Positions 56,240-64,000 of a stretch of 64,000 nucleotides of DNA are shown piece by piece; positions within the stretch are counted from its first letter, which is position 1, and the number at the start of each line of letters is the position of its first letter. The position numbers and the translations under genes are program-made. Source of the stretch: an uncultured Flavobacteriaceae bacterium (lineage in GTDB: Bacteria > Bacteroidota > Bacteroidia > Flavobacteriales > Flavobacteriaceae); contig CANMFO010000001.1 of NCBI GenBank assembly GCA_947497245.1, forward strand, positions 248,001 through 312,000. The letters run 5' to 3'. Below the pieces are notes generated by a model. It was not told the origin of the DNA. It was given only the letters and a program-made list of their open reading frames with translations, and did no database searches.

Positions 56240-57394
56240 TTATTTCAAAGGGGTATAAAAAAACGGTTGATGGTCTGGCAGGAGTTCGGGATGAAAAATA
56301 TGGATTAGATCTTTCAACACCAAATCGGGTCTGTTCGGACCCAATTCGAAAAGTAGTAGCCCCCCGGTGACTCCCTTGGTATTCGCATGGGTGTAGATCG
56401 TTCCATTTTTAAAGGCGTCAAATTGCCTGTAATGCCCATTGGCCTCGACCAACTCTTTTTGGGTGGTATGCAGGGAAGGGTTCAGCCAGAAGTCGGCATG
56501 TTCGGCCTTGTCCAAAACACTTTCCAAACTTAGCGGGAGACTTCCCGTTTCCTGCGTTTCCTTCCATAAAAAATCTGTATGGGCATCCGACAAAAACTGG
56601 GCCATCCAACTTTTTCCCCCTGCAACGTACCAAACATCCTTGTACAGTCCTCCCGTCAGTACGGTAGGTCTGCTAGTTGCTTTTTCACCGATTTGCTTGA
56701 CCTCCTGATAGGACATCTCTATGGCATTGAAAATACTGTCCGCTTTTTTTTCTGAAGCGAGGAAAGGGGCAAAAAATTTAATCCATTCGGCCTTTCCCAA
56801 CGGGGTTTCCTCCGTCCAATCCCCATTGTACACCACGGGAATATTGGATCGTTTGATGGTTTCATAGGCCTTGTTTTCATTGTTGATGCCAAAACCGACC
56901 ACAAGGTCTGGATCAAGGGCCAGTAAGGCCTCCGTGTTAATTGACTCATTGCTTCCCAATTCCTGTACTAGGCCCTTGTCGATACGTTCCCGTGTCTCCT
57001 TTGATGAGATGAAACGGGTCTGGGGGAACCCCACCAATTTACTCCCCGCTCCCAGGACCTCTATAGCGGGAATATGGGTGGTGGAGGTAAGCACGATTCT
57101 CTCAACGGGTACGGCTACAATGGCGTCATAGGCATCTTTGTCAAGAGTAATGGACTGCATTTTTTCCCTGGGTACCAGGGCGTAGGTAAAGGAAGTCTGT
57201 GCATTTGGCCAAGGGGATACAATCTTTAGGACCGTAATTCCAGAAGCTTTTTTTTCTATTGTAAACCCTTTTGCATATGCGATTTTTACCTTGCTGTATG
57301 CCGGGGAGGCATCAGATGTTTTTTTCTCCCGTTTACAGGCAATTAGGAATACCGAAGTAAAAAAAAGGAAGGCGATGCGGATGCTGGGTTTCAT
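56240..57394 (-). CDS. btuF: Substrate-binding lipoprotein of the corrinoid ABC importer
   Basis: A 384-residue lipoprotein with signal MKPSIRIAFLFFTSVFLIAC (acylated Cys20). The type III binding-protein fold is recognised from VERIVLTSTTHIPAIEVLGAG, INTEALLALDPDLVVGFG and the long helix between the lobes (about 215-240). The C-terminal part (LLLFELGPNRPDLVLKDLIHIFHPELL) is typical. It hands substrate to the permease, whose gene starts directly at its stop. It begins 18 bp after cobC. Confidence 0.9.
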   Translation of the reverse strand: MKPSIRIAFLFFTSVFLIACKREKKTSDASPAYSKVKIAYAKGFTIEKKASGITVLKIVSPWPNAQTSFTYALVPREKMQSITLDKDAYDAIVAVPVERIVLTSTTHIPAIEVLGAGSKLVGFPQTRFISSKETRERIDKGLVQELGSNESINTEALLALDPDLVVGFGINNENKAYETIKRSNIPVVYNGDWTEETPLGKAEWIKFFAPFLASEKKADSIFNAIEMSYQEVKQIGEKATSRPTVLTGGLYKDVWYVAGGKSWMAQFLSDAHTDFLWKETQETGSLPLSLESVLDKAEHADFWLNPSLHTTQKELVEANGHYRQFDAFKNGTIYTHANTKGVTGGLLLFELGPNRPDLVLKDLIHIFHPELLPDHQPFFYTPLK

Positions 57395-57412
57395 TTTCTG
57401 GGAATTGGGAAG

Positions 57413-57979
57413 TTAGTTATGGATCAATCCTTTGGAAATGGTAAAGGTAGTGCCTTTATTTTCCAACAGAAGGACATGGCCATAACTTAGTTGAATGGAA
57501 AAGGAATCCTTTAGTGCCATTTTGTTGATATGGGCCAACAACGCCCGGATTGGACCGGCATGGGTGACTATGATCGTTTTGTCGTGGGCAGAATGGACGG
57601 CCTCCTTAAAAAAAGCGACCATCCGTTGTAGCAATTGTTGGTAGGATTCACCCTGCGGGACTCTGGTGGTAACAAAATCGTTCATCCATGGATTCAGTTC
57701 GTTCGGATCGATCGTGTCCCATGCTTTCATCTCCCAACTGCCAAAATCCAATTCCATCAATCGTGGGTCGTGTTCCACGGCATTTCCAAAGGTCGCGGCC
57801 AACTTTTTGCATCGGAGCAGCGGACTGCTATATATTTTGGTGTTGCCATCATAGCTTATCTGCCGGTGAACCTTGGGATATTCACTTTGAAAAGTAGCCG
57901 CAACATCGAGGTCGGTATGCCCGTAGCAAATTCCTTTTTCAACTTCTGGAATGGTATGTCTCACCAAATAAATTTCCAT
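57413..57979 (-). CDS. cobC: Alpha-ribazole phosphatase (histidine phosphatase family)
   Basis: A 188-residue phosphatase that removes the phosphate from alpha-ribazole-5'-phosphate or its cobamide. I start at MEIYLVRHTIPEVE (ATG 57979); the open frame extends upstream into cobS but that portion is non-coding sense. The RHG-like motif is LVRHTIP with His8 as nucleophile, and VTHAGPIRAL carries the second His. ICYGHTDLDV and MELDFGSWE are family signatures of CobC. It overlaps the cobS end by 19 bp. Confidence 0.92.
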   Translation of the reverse strand: MEIYLVRHTIPEVEKGICYGHTDLDVAATFQSEYPKVHRQISYDGNTKIYSSPLLRCKKLAATFGNAVEHDPRLMELDFGSWEMKAWDTIDPNELNPWMNDFVTTRVPQGESYQQLLQRMVAFFKEAVHSAHDKTIIVTHAGPIRALLAHINKMALKDSFSIQLSYGHVLLLENKGTTFTISKGLIHN

Positions 57980-58725
57980 AGCACCAATAAGCTTAAATAA
58001 AAAATCACTTCCGATAACTGTTGGACGGCCCCTGCGCAGTCCCCGGTCTGGCCCCCGATCCATTTCTTGAACTTTATGCCGAGGAATACCTTTGAAAGGT
58101 AAGCGGGAAGGAGTGTCAAAAACACCCATGGATCGCCCCAGAGTAGCAGCGGCAATATGCCGAACAGTCCACTGAGGGCCAACATGCCAAAGGTCATTCC
58201 CTTGGCCGCGGGCCTGGCCTTGCTGTCGTCCGTTTCCCGTACATAGGGGTGGGTGTAGATCAAGGTGGTCGCGATAAAACGGCTCAATGCGTGGCCCGAG
58301 ACCAGTGCCAGGGGGATGTAAGGGATTGGCAATTGGTTCAAGGTGAAAAATTTCATCGCCAATACCGAAGTGACTCCAAGGACGCCGTAGGTGCCCAACC
58401 TGGAATCCTTCATGATAAAGAGAATTTTTTCTTTGGTCCAACCGCCCCCAAAACCATCGCAAACATCGGCAAAACCATCTTCGTGAAAGGCGCCGGTAAC
58501 ATAAATGGTGGCCACCATGCTCAACAGAACGGCAATTTCCCTTGGAAATACAAAGGTCGCCCCGTAAAACACCAAAGCGCCGATACTACCCACAAGAATT
58601 CCCACCAAAGGAAAATATTTGGAGCTCTGCCTTAGGTAATCCGGGTCATGGGAAATCCACTTGGGGCAAGGGATCCTGGTAAAGAACATTAGGGCGGTAA
58701 AGAATATGTCTAGCTCTTTTTTCAT
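57961..58725 (-). CDS. cobS: Adenosylcobinamide-GDP ribazoletransferase (cobalamin synthase)
   Basis: A 254-residue membrane enzyme joining adenosylcobinamide-GDP with alpha-ribazole (phosphate). The signature GAFHEDGFADVCDGFGGGWTKEKIL with the two acidic motifs and MKDSRLGTYGVLG is diagnostic, and six or so hydrophobic helices are present. FFTRIPCPKWI near the N-terminus is also typical. It overlaps cobT by 4 bp at its start and cobC by 19 bp at its end, indicating coupled translation in the salvage operon. Confidence 0.95.
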   Translation of the reverse strand: MKKELDIFFTALMFFTRIPCPKWISHDPDYLRQSSKYFPLVGILVGSIGALVFYGATFVFPREIAVLLSMVATIYVTGAFHEDGFADVCDGFGGGWTKEKILFIMKDSRLGTYGVLGVTSVLAMKFFTLNQLPIPYIPLALVSGHALSRFIATTLIYTHPYVRETDDSKARPAAKGMTFGMLALSGLFGILPLLLWGDPWVFLTLLPAYLSKVFLGIKFKKWIGGQTGDCAGAVQQLSEVIFYLSLLVLWKFIW

Positions 58726-59753
58726 CTTTTGCTTACCTGTGCACCTTCAAAACTGGCCATATCCTCTAGAAATCCCACCGCCGACCGTATGATCGGGAAT
58801 GCCAAGGCGGCACCGGTACCCTCGCCCAGCCGCAGCCCAAGGTCCAATAGAGGCTTCCGATCCAAAAATTGTAGCATTTTTGCATGTCCTTGTTCGCCAG
58901 ATGTATGGGCGAAAATGCAATAATCCAGAACATGTTCGTTCAGGGCATGCGCCACCAATAGGGCGGCATTGACAATGAACCCATCGATGACCAGGGTCAT
59001 TTGCAATCGGGCGGCCTCTAAAATGGCCCCGCTGATCATGGCAATTTCAAAACCACCGAAAGTGGCCAAAGTTTCCAGTACCCCTGTTGTATCGTATTTC
59101 TTCAAGACCCCTTTCAGGATTTCGCACTTACGAGCGATTCCTTCGCTGGACAAACCGGTCCCCGCGCCGACGCACTGTTCGATCGGAATCCCAGTGAACG
59201 AGCTCATCAAGAGCGATGCGGACGAGGTATTTCCGATGCCCATTTCCCCAAATCCAAGAATGTTGCACCCTCCTTTCTGTACGTTCCGTACGACCGAGGC
59301 CCCTTTCTCGATCGCCAGCCTGCACTGCGAAAGGGTCATAGCGGGTTGGTGCATATAATTTTTGGTGCCCTGGTCGATTTTGGCATCGATGAGCCCCCCT
59401 GCATTTTTAAACTCGTGGTTTACGCCCGCATCAATGATCTGAAGGGCAATGTTGTGCTGCTTGCAAAAGGAGTTTATGGCGGCCCCTCCAGCGATGAAGT
59501 TATGGACCATTTGTGCGGTCACCTCCTGTGGATACGGATTCACCTCTCCCTCTTTTGCAATTCCATGGTCGGCGGCAAATACCAGAATATGGGGATGGTG
59601 CAGTGCGGGACTTTCCGTTTTTTGGATCAGTCCAATTTGCAGGGCAATGGATTCAAGGCGTCCCAAAGCTCCCAAAGGTTTCGTTTTGGAATCGATCTTT
59701 TGTTGCAGCCTTGGGGCGGCCGCTTTGTCGAGATGCGGTATTTCAAAATCCAT
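58722..59753 (-). CDS. cobT: Nicotinate-nucleotide--dimethylbenzimidazole phosphoribosyltransferase
   Basis: A 343-residue enzyme activating the lower-ligand base to alpha-ribazole phosphate. Recognised from KTKPLGALGRLESIALQIG, VFAADHGIAKEGEVNPYPQEVTAQMV, GFGEMGIGNTSSASLLMS and the active-site end HTSGEQGHAKMLQFL and GLRLGEGTGAALA. A catalytic Glu is expected in the LGEGTGAA segment. It lies 2 bp after cobU and overlaps cobS by 4 bp. The base used cannot be told from the sequence. Confidence 0.95.
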   Translation of the reverse strand: MDFEIPHLDKAAAPRLQQKIDSKTKPLGALGRLESIALQIGLIQKTESPALHHPHILVFAADHGIAKEGEVNPYPQEVTAQMVHNFIAGGAAINSFCKQHNIALQIIDAGVNHEFKNAGGLIDAKIDQGTKNYMHQPAMTLSQCRLAIEKGASVVRNVQKGGCNILGFGEMGIGNTSSASLLMSSFTGIPIEQCVGAGTGLSSEGIARKCEILKGVLKKYDTTGVLETLATFGGFEIAMISGAILEAARLQMTLVIDGFIVNAALLVAHALNEHVLDYCIFAHTSGEQGHAKMLQFLDRKPLLDLGLRLGEGTGAALAFPIIRSAVGFLEDMASFEGAQVSKR

Positions 59754-59755
59754 GA

Positions 59756-60262
59756 CTATTCCTTGATTGTTATAGGTATTCCCGATACCATGAACACTGC
59801 TTTATCTGCATGTTTGGCAATGTACTGGTTCATCCAGCCTTGTAATTCGGTGAATTTCCGTCCCATGGCGGTAGTGGCATGCACGCCCATCCCGATTTCA
59901 TTGGATATGATTATGATCTTGGCGTTGATTGGCAACAGTTTGTCAAATTCGGCCTGGGCGAGTTCCAAAGATTCTTCAAGCTCGTTTTTGGTGTCCACAA
60001 AAAAATTGGTGAGCCAAAGGGTGACGCAGTCCACCACGACAGTTTCTCCGTCCCCAATTACGGTACTCAGTAACTTTTCCTCCTCTATCAACGTCCAGCG
60101 ATCATCCCTATCCGCTTTGTGACGGTCAATGCGCTTTTGGTGATCGTCGTCCCAAATACGGGAAGTGGCCACATATTTTGGGGCATTGGAATGTTGTAGG
60201 GCCAATTGTTGTGCAAAATTGCTTTTTCCGGAACGCTCTCCCCCGGTGATATAAAATATCAT
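59756..60262 (-). CDS. cobU: Adenosylcobinamide kinase / adenosylcobinamide-phosphate guanylyltransferase
   Basis: A 168-residue bifunctional enzyme that phosphorylates cobinamide and adds GMP. The P-loop is ITGGERSGKSNFAQQ (5-19), the switch-like region is RIDRHKADRDDRWTLIEEE with the guanylylated His, and VVVDCVTLWLTN plus IISNEIGMGVHATTAMGRKF complete the family. It follows the cytoplasmic cobalamin-binding-protein gene by 18 bp and precedes cobT by 2 bp. It allows salvage of incomplete corrinoids. Confidence 0.95.
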   Translation of the reverse strand: MIFYITGGERSGKSNFAQQLALQHSNAPKYVATSRIWDDDHQKRIDRHKADRDDRWTLIEEEKLLSTVIGDGETVVVDCVTLWLTNFFVDTKNELEESLELAQAEFDKLLPINAKIIIISNEIGMGVHATTAMGRKFTELQGWMNQYIAKHADKAVFMVSGIPITIKE

Positions 60263-60280
60263 AACTGGAATACTATGGGT

Positions 60281-61219
60281 TCAAATTTTCGTTTTTTGCG
60301 GGCTAAAGTGCCTGAATTTATGGGACAGCTCCTCAGGGACGGTCAATGCTTCAGGGTGGAATATCGCTGCCAAAAGTTCAATGCCGTCCACCAAGGTACC
60401 GGCCGAGGACTGCGTGAACAGGTCGAAGTCGGCCACAAAGACTTTATTGTCCTGTACGGCTTTTAGGTCACCCCAACCTTTTTTCCCGGTCAACAGATGT
60501 ATTTCCTCCAAAGTACGGTCAATGGTAAAACCACATGGGGCGACGACCATGATTTCCGGATCATATTTCAGAATTTTTTCCCAGGAGGTCACAATACTGT
60601 CCCCCGATGGGTTGGAGAGCATATCAACGCCCCCGGCATATCCTATCTGATGGGGTATCCAATGGCCACAGTTAAAAATTGGGGCCATCCATTCCAGCAG
60701 CATCACTCTTTTGGTCAGTGCCTTGGTCCTGCGGAGCGAATCGGTCACTCCGGCTATTCGCTCGTGCAGCTTGGCAAGGTATCGGTACGCCACTTCTTCC
60801 TTTCCTAGGGCGGAGGCAATGGTCACCGCGTTTTGAAAGACGTCGTCAAGCGATTCCGGGCTTATGGAGATCAATTGGGGCTGCTTTTCCAAATGGGCGA
60901 CCGCCGCAGCCGTACAGGCCGTGTCGATCTGGCAAACATCGCATATGTCCTGTGTAAAGATGATATCGGGAGCAATTTCCGTCAAAAGGGGCTCATCTAC
61001 GTAATAAAGGCTTTTGCCCGAATGCTTACTGGCGGAAAAAAGGGCATCGATCTCCTCGCTGGTATAGTGCTTGCCCTCCAATATGCAGCGAACCACCGGA
61101 CGTTTCTCTTTTAGAGCTTCCGGTGGGCATTCGAACGTAATTCCATGCAAATGGTCTTGCAGCCCCATATCGTAGAGCATTTGGGTTACCGCAGGTAGAA
61201 AAGAACATACTTTTAACAT
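60281..61219 (-). CDS. Cytoplasmic BtuF-like cobalamin-binding protein
   Basis: A 312-residue periplasmic-binding-protein-fold protein that lacks any signal peptide or lipobox: it begins MLKVCSFLPAVTQMLYDMG, the first strand of the mature fold. It has FTQDICDVCQIDTACTAAAV, a Cys-x-x-Cys segment that is typical of this signal-less subgroup, and MLLEWMAPIFNCGHWIPHQIGYAGG. It sits between btuB and cobU in the B12 operon, which also has a lipoprotein of the usual kind. A role in intracellular corrinoid handling is an inference. ATG 61219 is 18 bp after the btuB stop. Confidence 0.82.
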   Translation of the reverse strand: MLKVCSFLPAVTQMLYDMGLQDHLHGITFECPPEALKEKRPVVRCILEGKHYTSEEIDALFSASKHSGKSLYYVDEPLLTEIAPDIIFTQDICDVCQIDTACTAAAVAHLEKQPQLISISPESLDDVFQNAVTIASALGKEEVAYRYLAKLHERIAGVTDSLRRTKALTKRVMLLEWMAPIFNCGHWIPHQIGYAGGVDMLSNPSGDSIVTSWEKILKYDPEIMVVAPCGFTIDRTLEEIHLLTGKKGWGDLKAVQDNKVFVADFDLFTQSSAGTLVDGIELLAAIFHPEALTVPEELSHKFRHFSPQKTKI

Positions 61220-61237
61220 CGCATCGCCTTTTAATAG

Positions 61238-63109
61238 TTACAGATCTAGGCTAAAGCCCATTTTAACATTCCGGCCCCTGGTGGTAAAACCCAAGGCCTC
61301 GGTATAGGTTTCATTCAGCAGATTGCTCACGGCAAGAAACAGTCGCAGTCTCTTCTTGATCAGTTGATGGTCCAAATAGAGGTCCACCAGTGAAAAAGAT
61401 TCCAGAGGCTCGTCCACATAAGGGAAAACGTTAAAGTCCGTATCGGAACGTTCCCCGGTCAGGGCGTAGCTTATGGAGGCATTTGTTCTTTCAGAAAGCC
61501 GATAGTCCAAAGAAGCGTTCAGTTTGTGTTTGGGAATGCGGATGGCATTGTCGCCCTTTCGTTCGGTAAAGGTGTAGTTCCCATTAAACCTCAAATTGGC
61601 AAGGGGATTCCAATACACTTCTATTTCCACGCCCTGGGCATCTATCGTATTTTCCGCATTGAGGTAACCGTTGGTCACATTGTCGTAAAAAACAAAGTTT
61701 TCTTCCTTGCGGTCGAAATACAGGGCGGACAGACGCAAATTGTGGTTCATGGCGTATTCCAAACCGCCTTCAATGGTGCGATCGTCCTCCGGTTTTAAGT
61801 TTGGGTTCGGGCCAAAATTACCAAAAAGCTGGGTCAGGGAGGGCGTAATATAGGAAGTGGCATAGGAGCTCAAGAACTTCAAATACCCCGCTGTCGTCTT
61901 AATGGTAAAAGAGGGGTTCACATTGTACACAAAGTGACTACCATATTCCGAATGGCTGTTCAATCGCGCACCGGTGTTGATGTTCAGGCCAAAATCGGAA
62001 ACATAGACCATATTGGCATAGGGGTCGGTCAGGGTGAATTTTTTGGTTTCCACAAACTCGGTCCGATCTACAATATGGTTCAAGCCGACAATAGTGTAGA
62101 AACGGTCGTTGAAGTTGTACTTGTTGTATATGTCCACCACGTAGTTCCTGGCTTCAAAAGTTCCCGGAAAAGCGCTCTTGCTCTCCGAGTCATAGTTGCT
62201 ATGGGCCGCGTTTAACAGGATACTGCCTTTGGAATATTTGAATTGGGATGCCAATCCAACGCGCTCTTGTTTGCTGAGGAATTCATAAGGGACGTCCATA
62301 AGCCCAAAGGATTCGTCAAATTGGGTCCGTACCTTCGTTTGGTTGCCATAGATATCGATATGGAACGCTTCGGAGATTTGAAATCCCAATTTAAGGTCGG
62401 TACTGATGTTGGAAAAATCATCTTTTTCGTTTTCAGGGGTTACGATTGCCGATAAACCATCCGCGTAGCTGTTCGAAACTCCTATCAAATACGCAAACTT
62501 GTTCAATGTACCGCCGATTCGGGCACTGTTCGATGATCGGGAAAGGTTATAATTCTGGTCCGCTGCCGTTTGGTTGGTCCCTACACTCGACTCCAGGTGC
62601 AGTGCAATTTTTTTGCTTGCCGCCTTTTTGGTGGTAATGTTGATTACCGCTGTGGCCGCATTGGTGCCGTAAAGGGTACTGGCTGCCCCTTTGATGATTT
62701 CGATCGATTCCACGTTCGCCGTGGAGAGCAATCTAAGGTCGTATTCGGAAGAAAAGGACGAAGGGTCGGAAACGCGAGCGCCATCGATGACCACCAATAC
62801 CTGGCGGCCCCTGCCCCCACGGGCATAAACACCAAGAACCGAACCTGCCCTGCCCCGGCTTCCCGATATTTCCAAACCGCTGAAGGAATTGATGATTTGG
62901 GCTATGGACTTTCCTTGGCCCCTGGTCAACACTTCCGGGCCGATCTTGATGACCGTTTTGCCCGAGTTTTCCCTTTTCAGTGCAAAACGGGAATCACTAA
63001 CCACGACCTCGTCCAATTGCTGCATATTGATGGAATCGTTTTGCTGCTGGGCAGATGCGCCCGTGCATACCAATAGGGCAGCACAGAGGCCGAAAAAGCT
63101 TTTGTTCAT
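61238..63109 (-). CDS. btuB: TonB-dependent outer-membrane cobalamin receptor
   Basis: A 623-residue outer-membrane receptor. Residues 1-20 form a signal peptide (GASAQ), followed by the TonB box region (LDEVVVSDSRFALKR), a plug domain with QIINSFSGLEISGSRGRAGS and IEIIKGAASTLYGTNAATAVINI, and a beta-barrel to the final TRGRNVKMGFSLDL. The short plug without a carboxypeptidase-like domain resembles BtuB. Cobalamin specificity follows from the riboswitch 80 bp upstream and the downstream salvage genes. Confidence 0.93.
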   Translation of the reverse strand: MNKSFFGLCAALLVCTGASAQQQNDSINMQQLDEVVVSDSRFALKRENSGKTVIKIGPEVLTRGQGKSIAQIINSFSGLEISGSRGRAGSVLGVYARGGRGRQVLVVIDGARVSDPSSFSSEYDLRLLSTANVESIEIIKGAASTLYGTNAATAVINITTKKAASKKIALHLESSVGTNQTAADQNYNLSRSSNSARIGGTLNKFAYLIGVSNSYADGLSAIVTPENEKDDFSNISTDLKLGFQISEAFHIDIYGNQTKVRTQFDESFGLMDVPYEFLSKQERVGLASQFKYSKGSILLNAAHSNYDSESKSAFPGTFEARNYVVDIYNKYNFNDRFYTIVGLNHIVDRTEFVETKKFTLTDPYANMVYVSDFGLNINTGARLNSHSEYGSHFVYNVNPSFTIKTTAGYLKFLSSYATSYITPSLTQLFGNFGPNPNLKPEDDRTIEGGLEYAMNHNLRLSALYFDRKEENFVFYDNVTNGYLNAENTIDAQGVEIEVYWNPLANLRFNGNYTFTERKGDNAIRIPKHKLNASLDYRLSERTNASISYALTGERSDTDFNVFPYVDEPLESFSLVDLYLDHQLIKKRLRLFLAVSNLLNETYTEALGFTTRGRNVKMGFSLDL

Positions 63110-63189
63110 TACGTTTAATTCAATAAACGGGAGAATAGTATGTCTGTCCCCATACGTAAACCTTTATCCCGAAAGTTTAACAATGATGT

Positions 63190-63375
63190 TTGAATTCGGC
63201 AGGTCTCCTGACTTGCGTACTGCCATCGACCTTCCCGCTTGCGCAGTGGTTTTGAAGAAAATGGCAGCCCCTACTCCGTACTGAAAAAAAATCAGCACCG
63301 GTTCGGTACAGCTTACAGTTGCGGGAACAGTTCCAGATTTTCACTGGATTCCCTTTTAATCCCACCATCCAAAAA
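63190..63375 (-). promoter_or_regulatory. Cobalamin (AdoCbl-type) riboswitch
   Basis: On the minus strand the conserved blocks occur in order: GGGAATCCAGTGAAAATCTG (complement of 63353-63334), CTGTTCCCGCAACTGT (complement of 63330-63315), GCGGGAAGG (complement of 63238-63230), and the B12 box AGTCAGGAGACCTGCC (complement of 63213-63198). It precedes btuB by about 80 bases. High cobalamin should lower expression of the nine-gene operon. No clear terminator follows, so whether control is on transcription or translation is open. Confidence 0.93.
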
Positions 63376-63494
63376 AAACGGTGGAAACCATAATTCGATC
63401 CAAAAGTAGTTCATTAATTCAACTTTCACATCCCCTCTTTGGTTTATTTTTAAAATGATAAATATTGACCTCTCATAATAATCCGTATAGTGCC

Positions 63495-63532
63495 AAAAAA
63501 AACGGCTTGGAGCAGTATCCAAGCCGTTTTTT
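63495..63532 (-). terminator. Rho-independent terminator of the S41 peptidase gene
   Basis: A long stem (63497-63510 with 63519-63532) with an 8-base loop is flanked by A/T tracts on both sides and could work in both directions. It lies 18 bp after the peptidase stop. Confidence 0.8.
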
Positions 63533-63549
63533 ATGAAATGTTCCCTGGC

Positions 63550-64000
63550 CTACTTAAAGTTGAAATTCAACGGTTTGTCCAGAATCATATTATCTTTCAA
63601 GGGCGTGAACATTTTGGAGCTTGTCATGACCTCGGCAGGAATTCCCACGCTAAAGTCAATTTTGGCCGTGCTACCTGTTATTTCCTGAATTGCCCTGGCC
63701 AGAAGGGGTTCGTTCTGATCTCCCAGTACGCCTAGATTGGCCAAATCTTCCTGCAATTCGATGTCCGGGGCCAATCCTGAGGTGTAATCAAAAAAGCCAT
63801 CGGCATTCTCGTTTCTTCCCACTAAGGGTTGAATGGCCCATTTGTTGTCCGGATTGATGTTGCTTTCCCTTTCAGGGTTGTATATCCAAGGGCCAAAATT
63901 ACTTTGCGGATCATCTACCATGGTAATGGAAAACTCATTTTTACCACGGGTGGTCTCTCCGATTTGGACAACGTCTATATAAGGGGCAAGGCCGTTGATG
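63550..64000 (-). CDS. S41 family peptidase, C-terminal part (N-terminus outside window)
   Basis: The frame is open at the right edge; 149 residues are visible, beginning INGLAPYIDVVQIGETTRGKNEF. That segment, with GETTRGKN and IQPLVGRNENADGFFDYTSGLAPDIEL, is the C-terminal part of a tail-specific protease-like S41 domain just after the catalytic Ser region. The chain ends PLKDNMILDKPLNFNFK. The catalytic residues and any signal peptide are beyond the window. Substrate unknown. Confidence 0.8.
   Translation of the reverse strand, partial: INGLAPYIDVVQIGETTRGKNEFSITMVDDPQSNFGPWIYNPERESNINPDNKWAIQPLVGRNENADGFFDYTSGLAPDIELQEDLANLGVLGDQNEPLLARAIQEITGSTAKIDFSVGIPAEVMTSSKMFTPLKDNMILDKPLNFNFK

Noticed and set aside
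58000-58462. Long N-terminal extension of cobC
   Set aside because: The extra part is antiparallel-frame sequence of cobS; the histidine phosphatase begins at MEIYLVRH.

Overview
The window looks like chromosomal core and accessory DNA of a marine-type Flavobacteriaceae (Bacteroidota). The evidence is mixed: TAnnTTTG -7 promoter elements, a type IX secretion C-terminal domain, type-B ribosomal protein L31, fused OtsA-OtsB, a cobalamin-riboswitch TonB receptor operon, short CarB without the allosteric domain, and flavobacterial families such as DUF4199, DUF6263 and a GlmU-like nucleotidyltransferase. Base composition is moderate for the family; I cannot name the genus. I saw no rRNA or tRNA genes, insertion sequences, prophage or CRISPR array.

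Layout. 1-7432: a secreted M28 peptidase (cut by the left edge), then a minus-strand trehalose group (OtsA-OtsB fusion, secreted tandem NTF2-like protein, MFS carrier) divergent from a GH15 hydrolase that may be a trehalase. 7579-9021: a PLP-dependent decarboxylase. 9123-17074: fatty-acid beta-oxidation (marR-fadN-fadA-fadE plus an acyl-CoA ligase), with a perfect palindrome over the marR promoter. 17340-19940: a large type IX secreted protein. 20017-28176: purL, rsmB, a BNR-propeller lipoprotein, a small basic secreted protein, and an ECF sigma/anti-sigma/sensor cassette. 28257-33650: ABC exporter, phosphohexomutase, glycosyltransferase and DUF4199 protein. 33818-41113: rpmE2, GlmU-like protein, mtaB, small GNAT protein, alpha/beta hydrolase, lytic transglycosylase, TPR and DUF6263 proteins, rpmH. 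41221-46453: carB, an orphan lipoprotein, and DoxX divergent from a second ECF sigma factor. 46510-54239: acyl-CoA synthetase, oxidative pentose phosphate genes (gnd divergent from zwf-pgl), acyl-CoA thioesterase, rmuC. 54303-63380: a cobalamin uptake and salvage operon of nine genes behind a B12 riboswitch. 63550-64000: the C-terminal end of an S41 peptidase.

How the genes work together. The fad genes form a complete beta-oxidation cycle that the adjacent MarR regulator probably senses. The B12 operon imports corrinoids (TonB receptor, lipoprotein, permease, ATPase) and rebuilds the nucleotide loop (CobU, CobT, CobS, CobC); no de novo corrin-ring genes are present. The trehalose group pairs synthesis with a candidate hydrolase.

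Most notable observations: (1) the DoxX/ECF-sigma intergenic region holds two outward-facing copies of TGTAAC-N17-ATCAAA, a candidate bidirectional ECF promoter; (2) a perfect 14+2+14 palindrome sits exactly over the marR promoter spacer; (3) the B12 ATPase gene seems to start at an ATT codon; (4) an M28 peptidase has Asp in place of the usual first metal-binding His; (5) a secreted protein made of two tandem NTF2-like domains lies in the trehalose operon.
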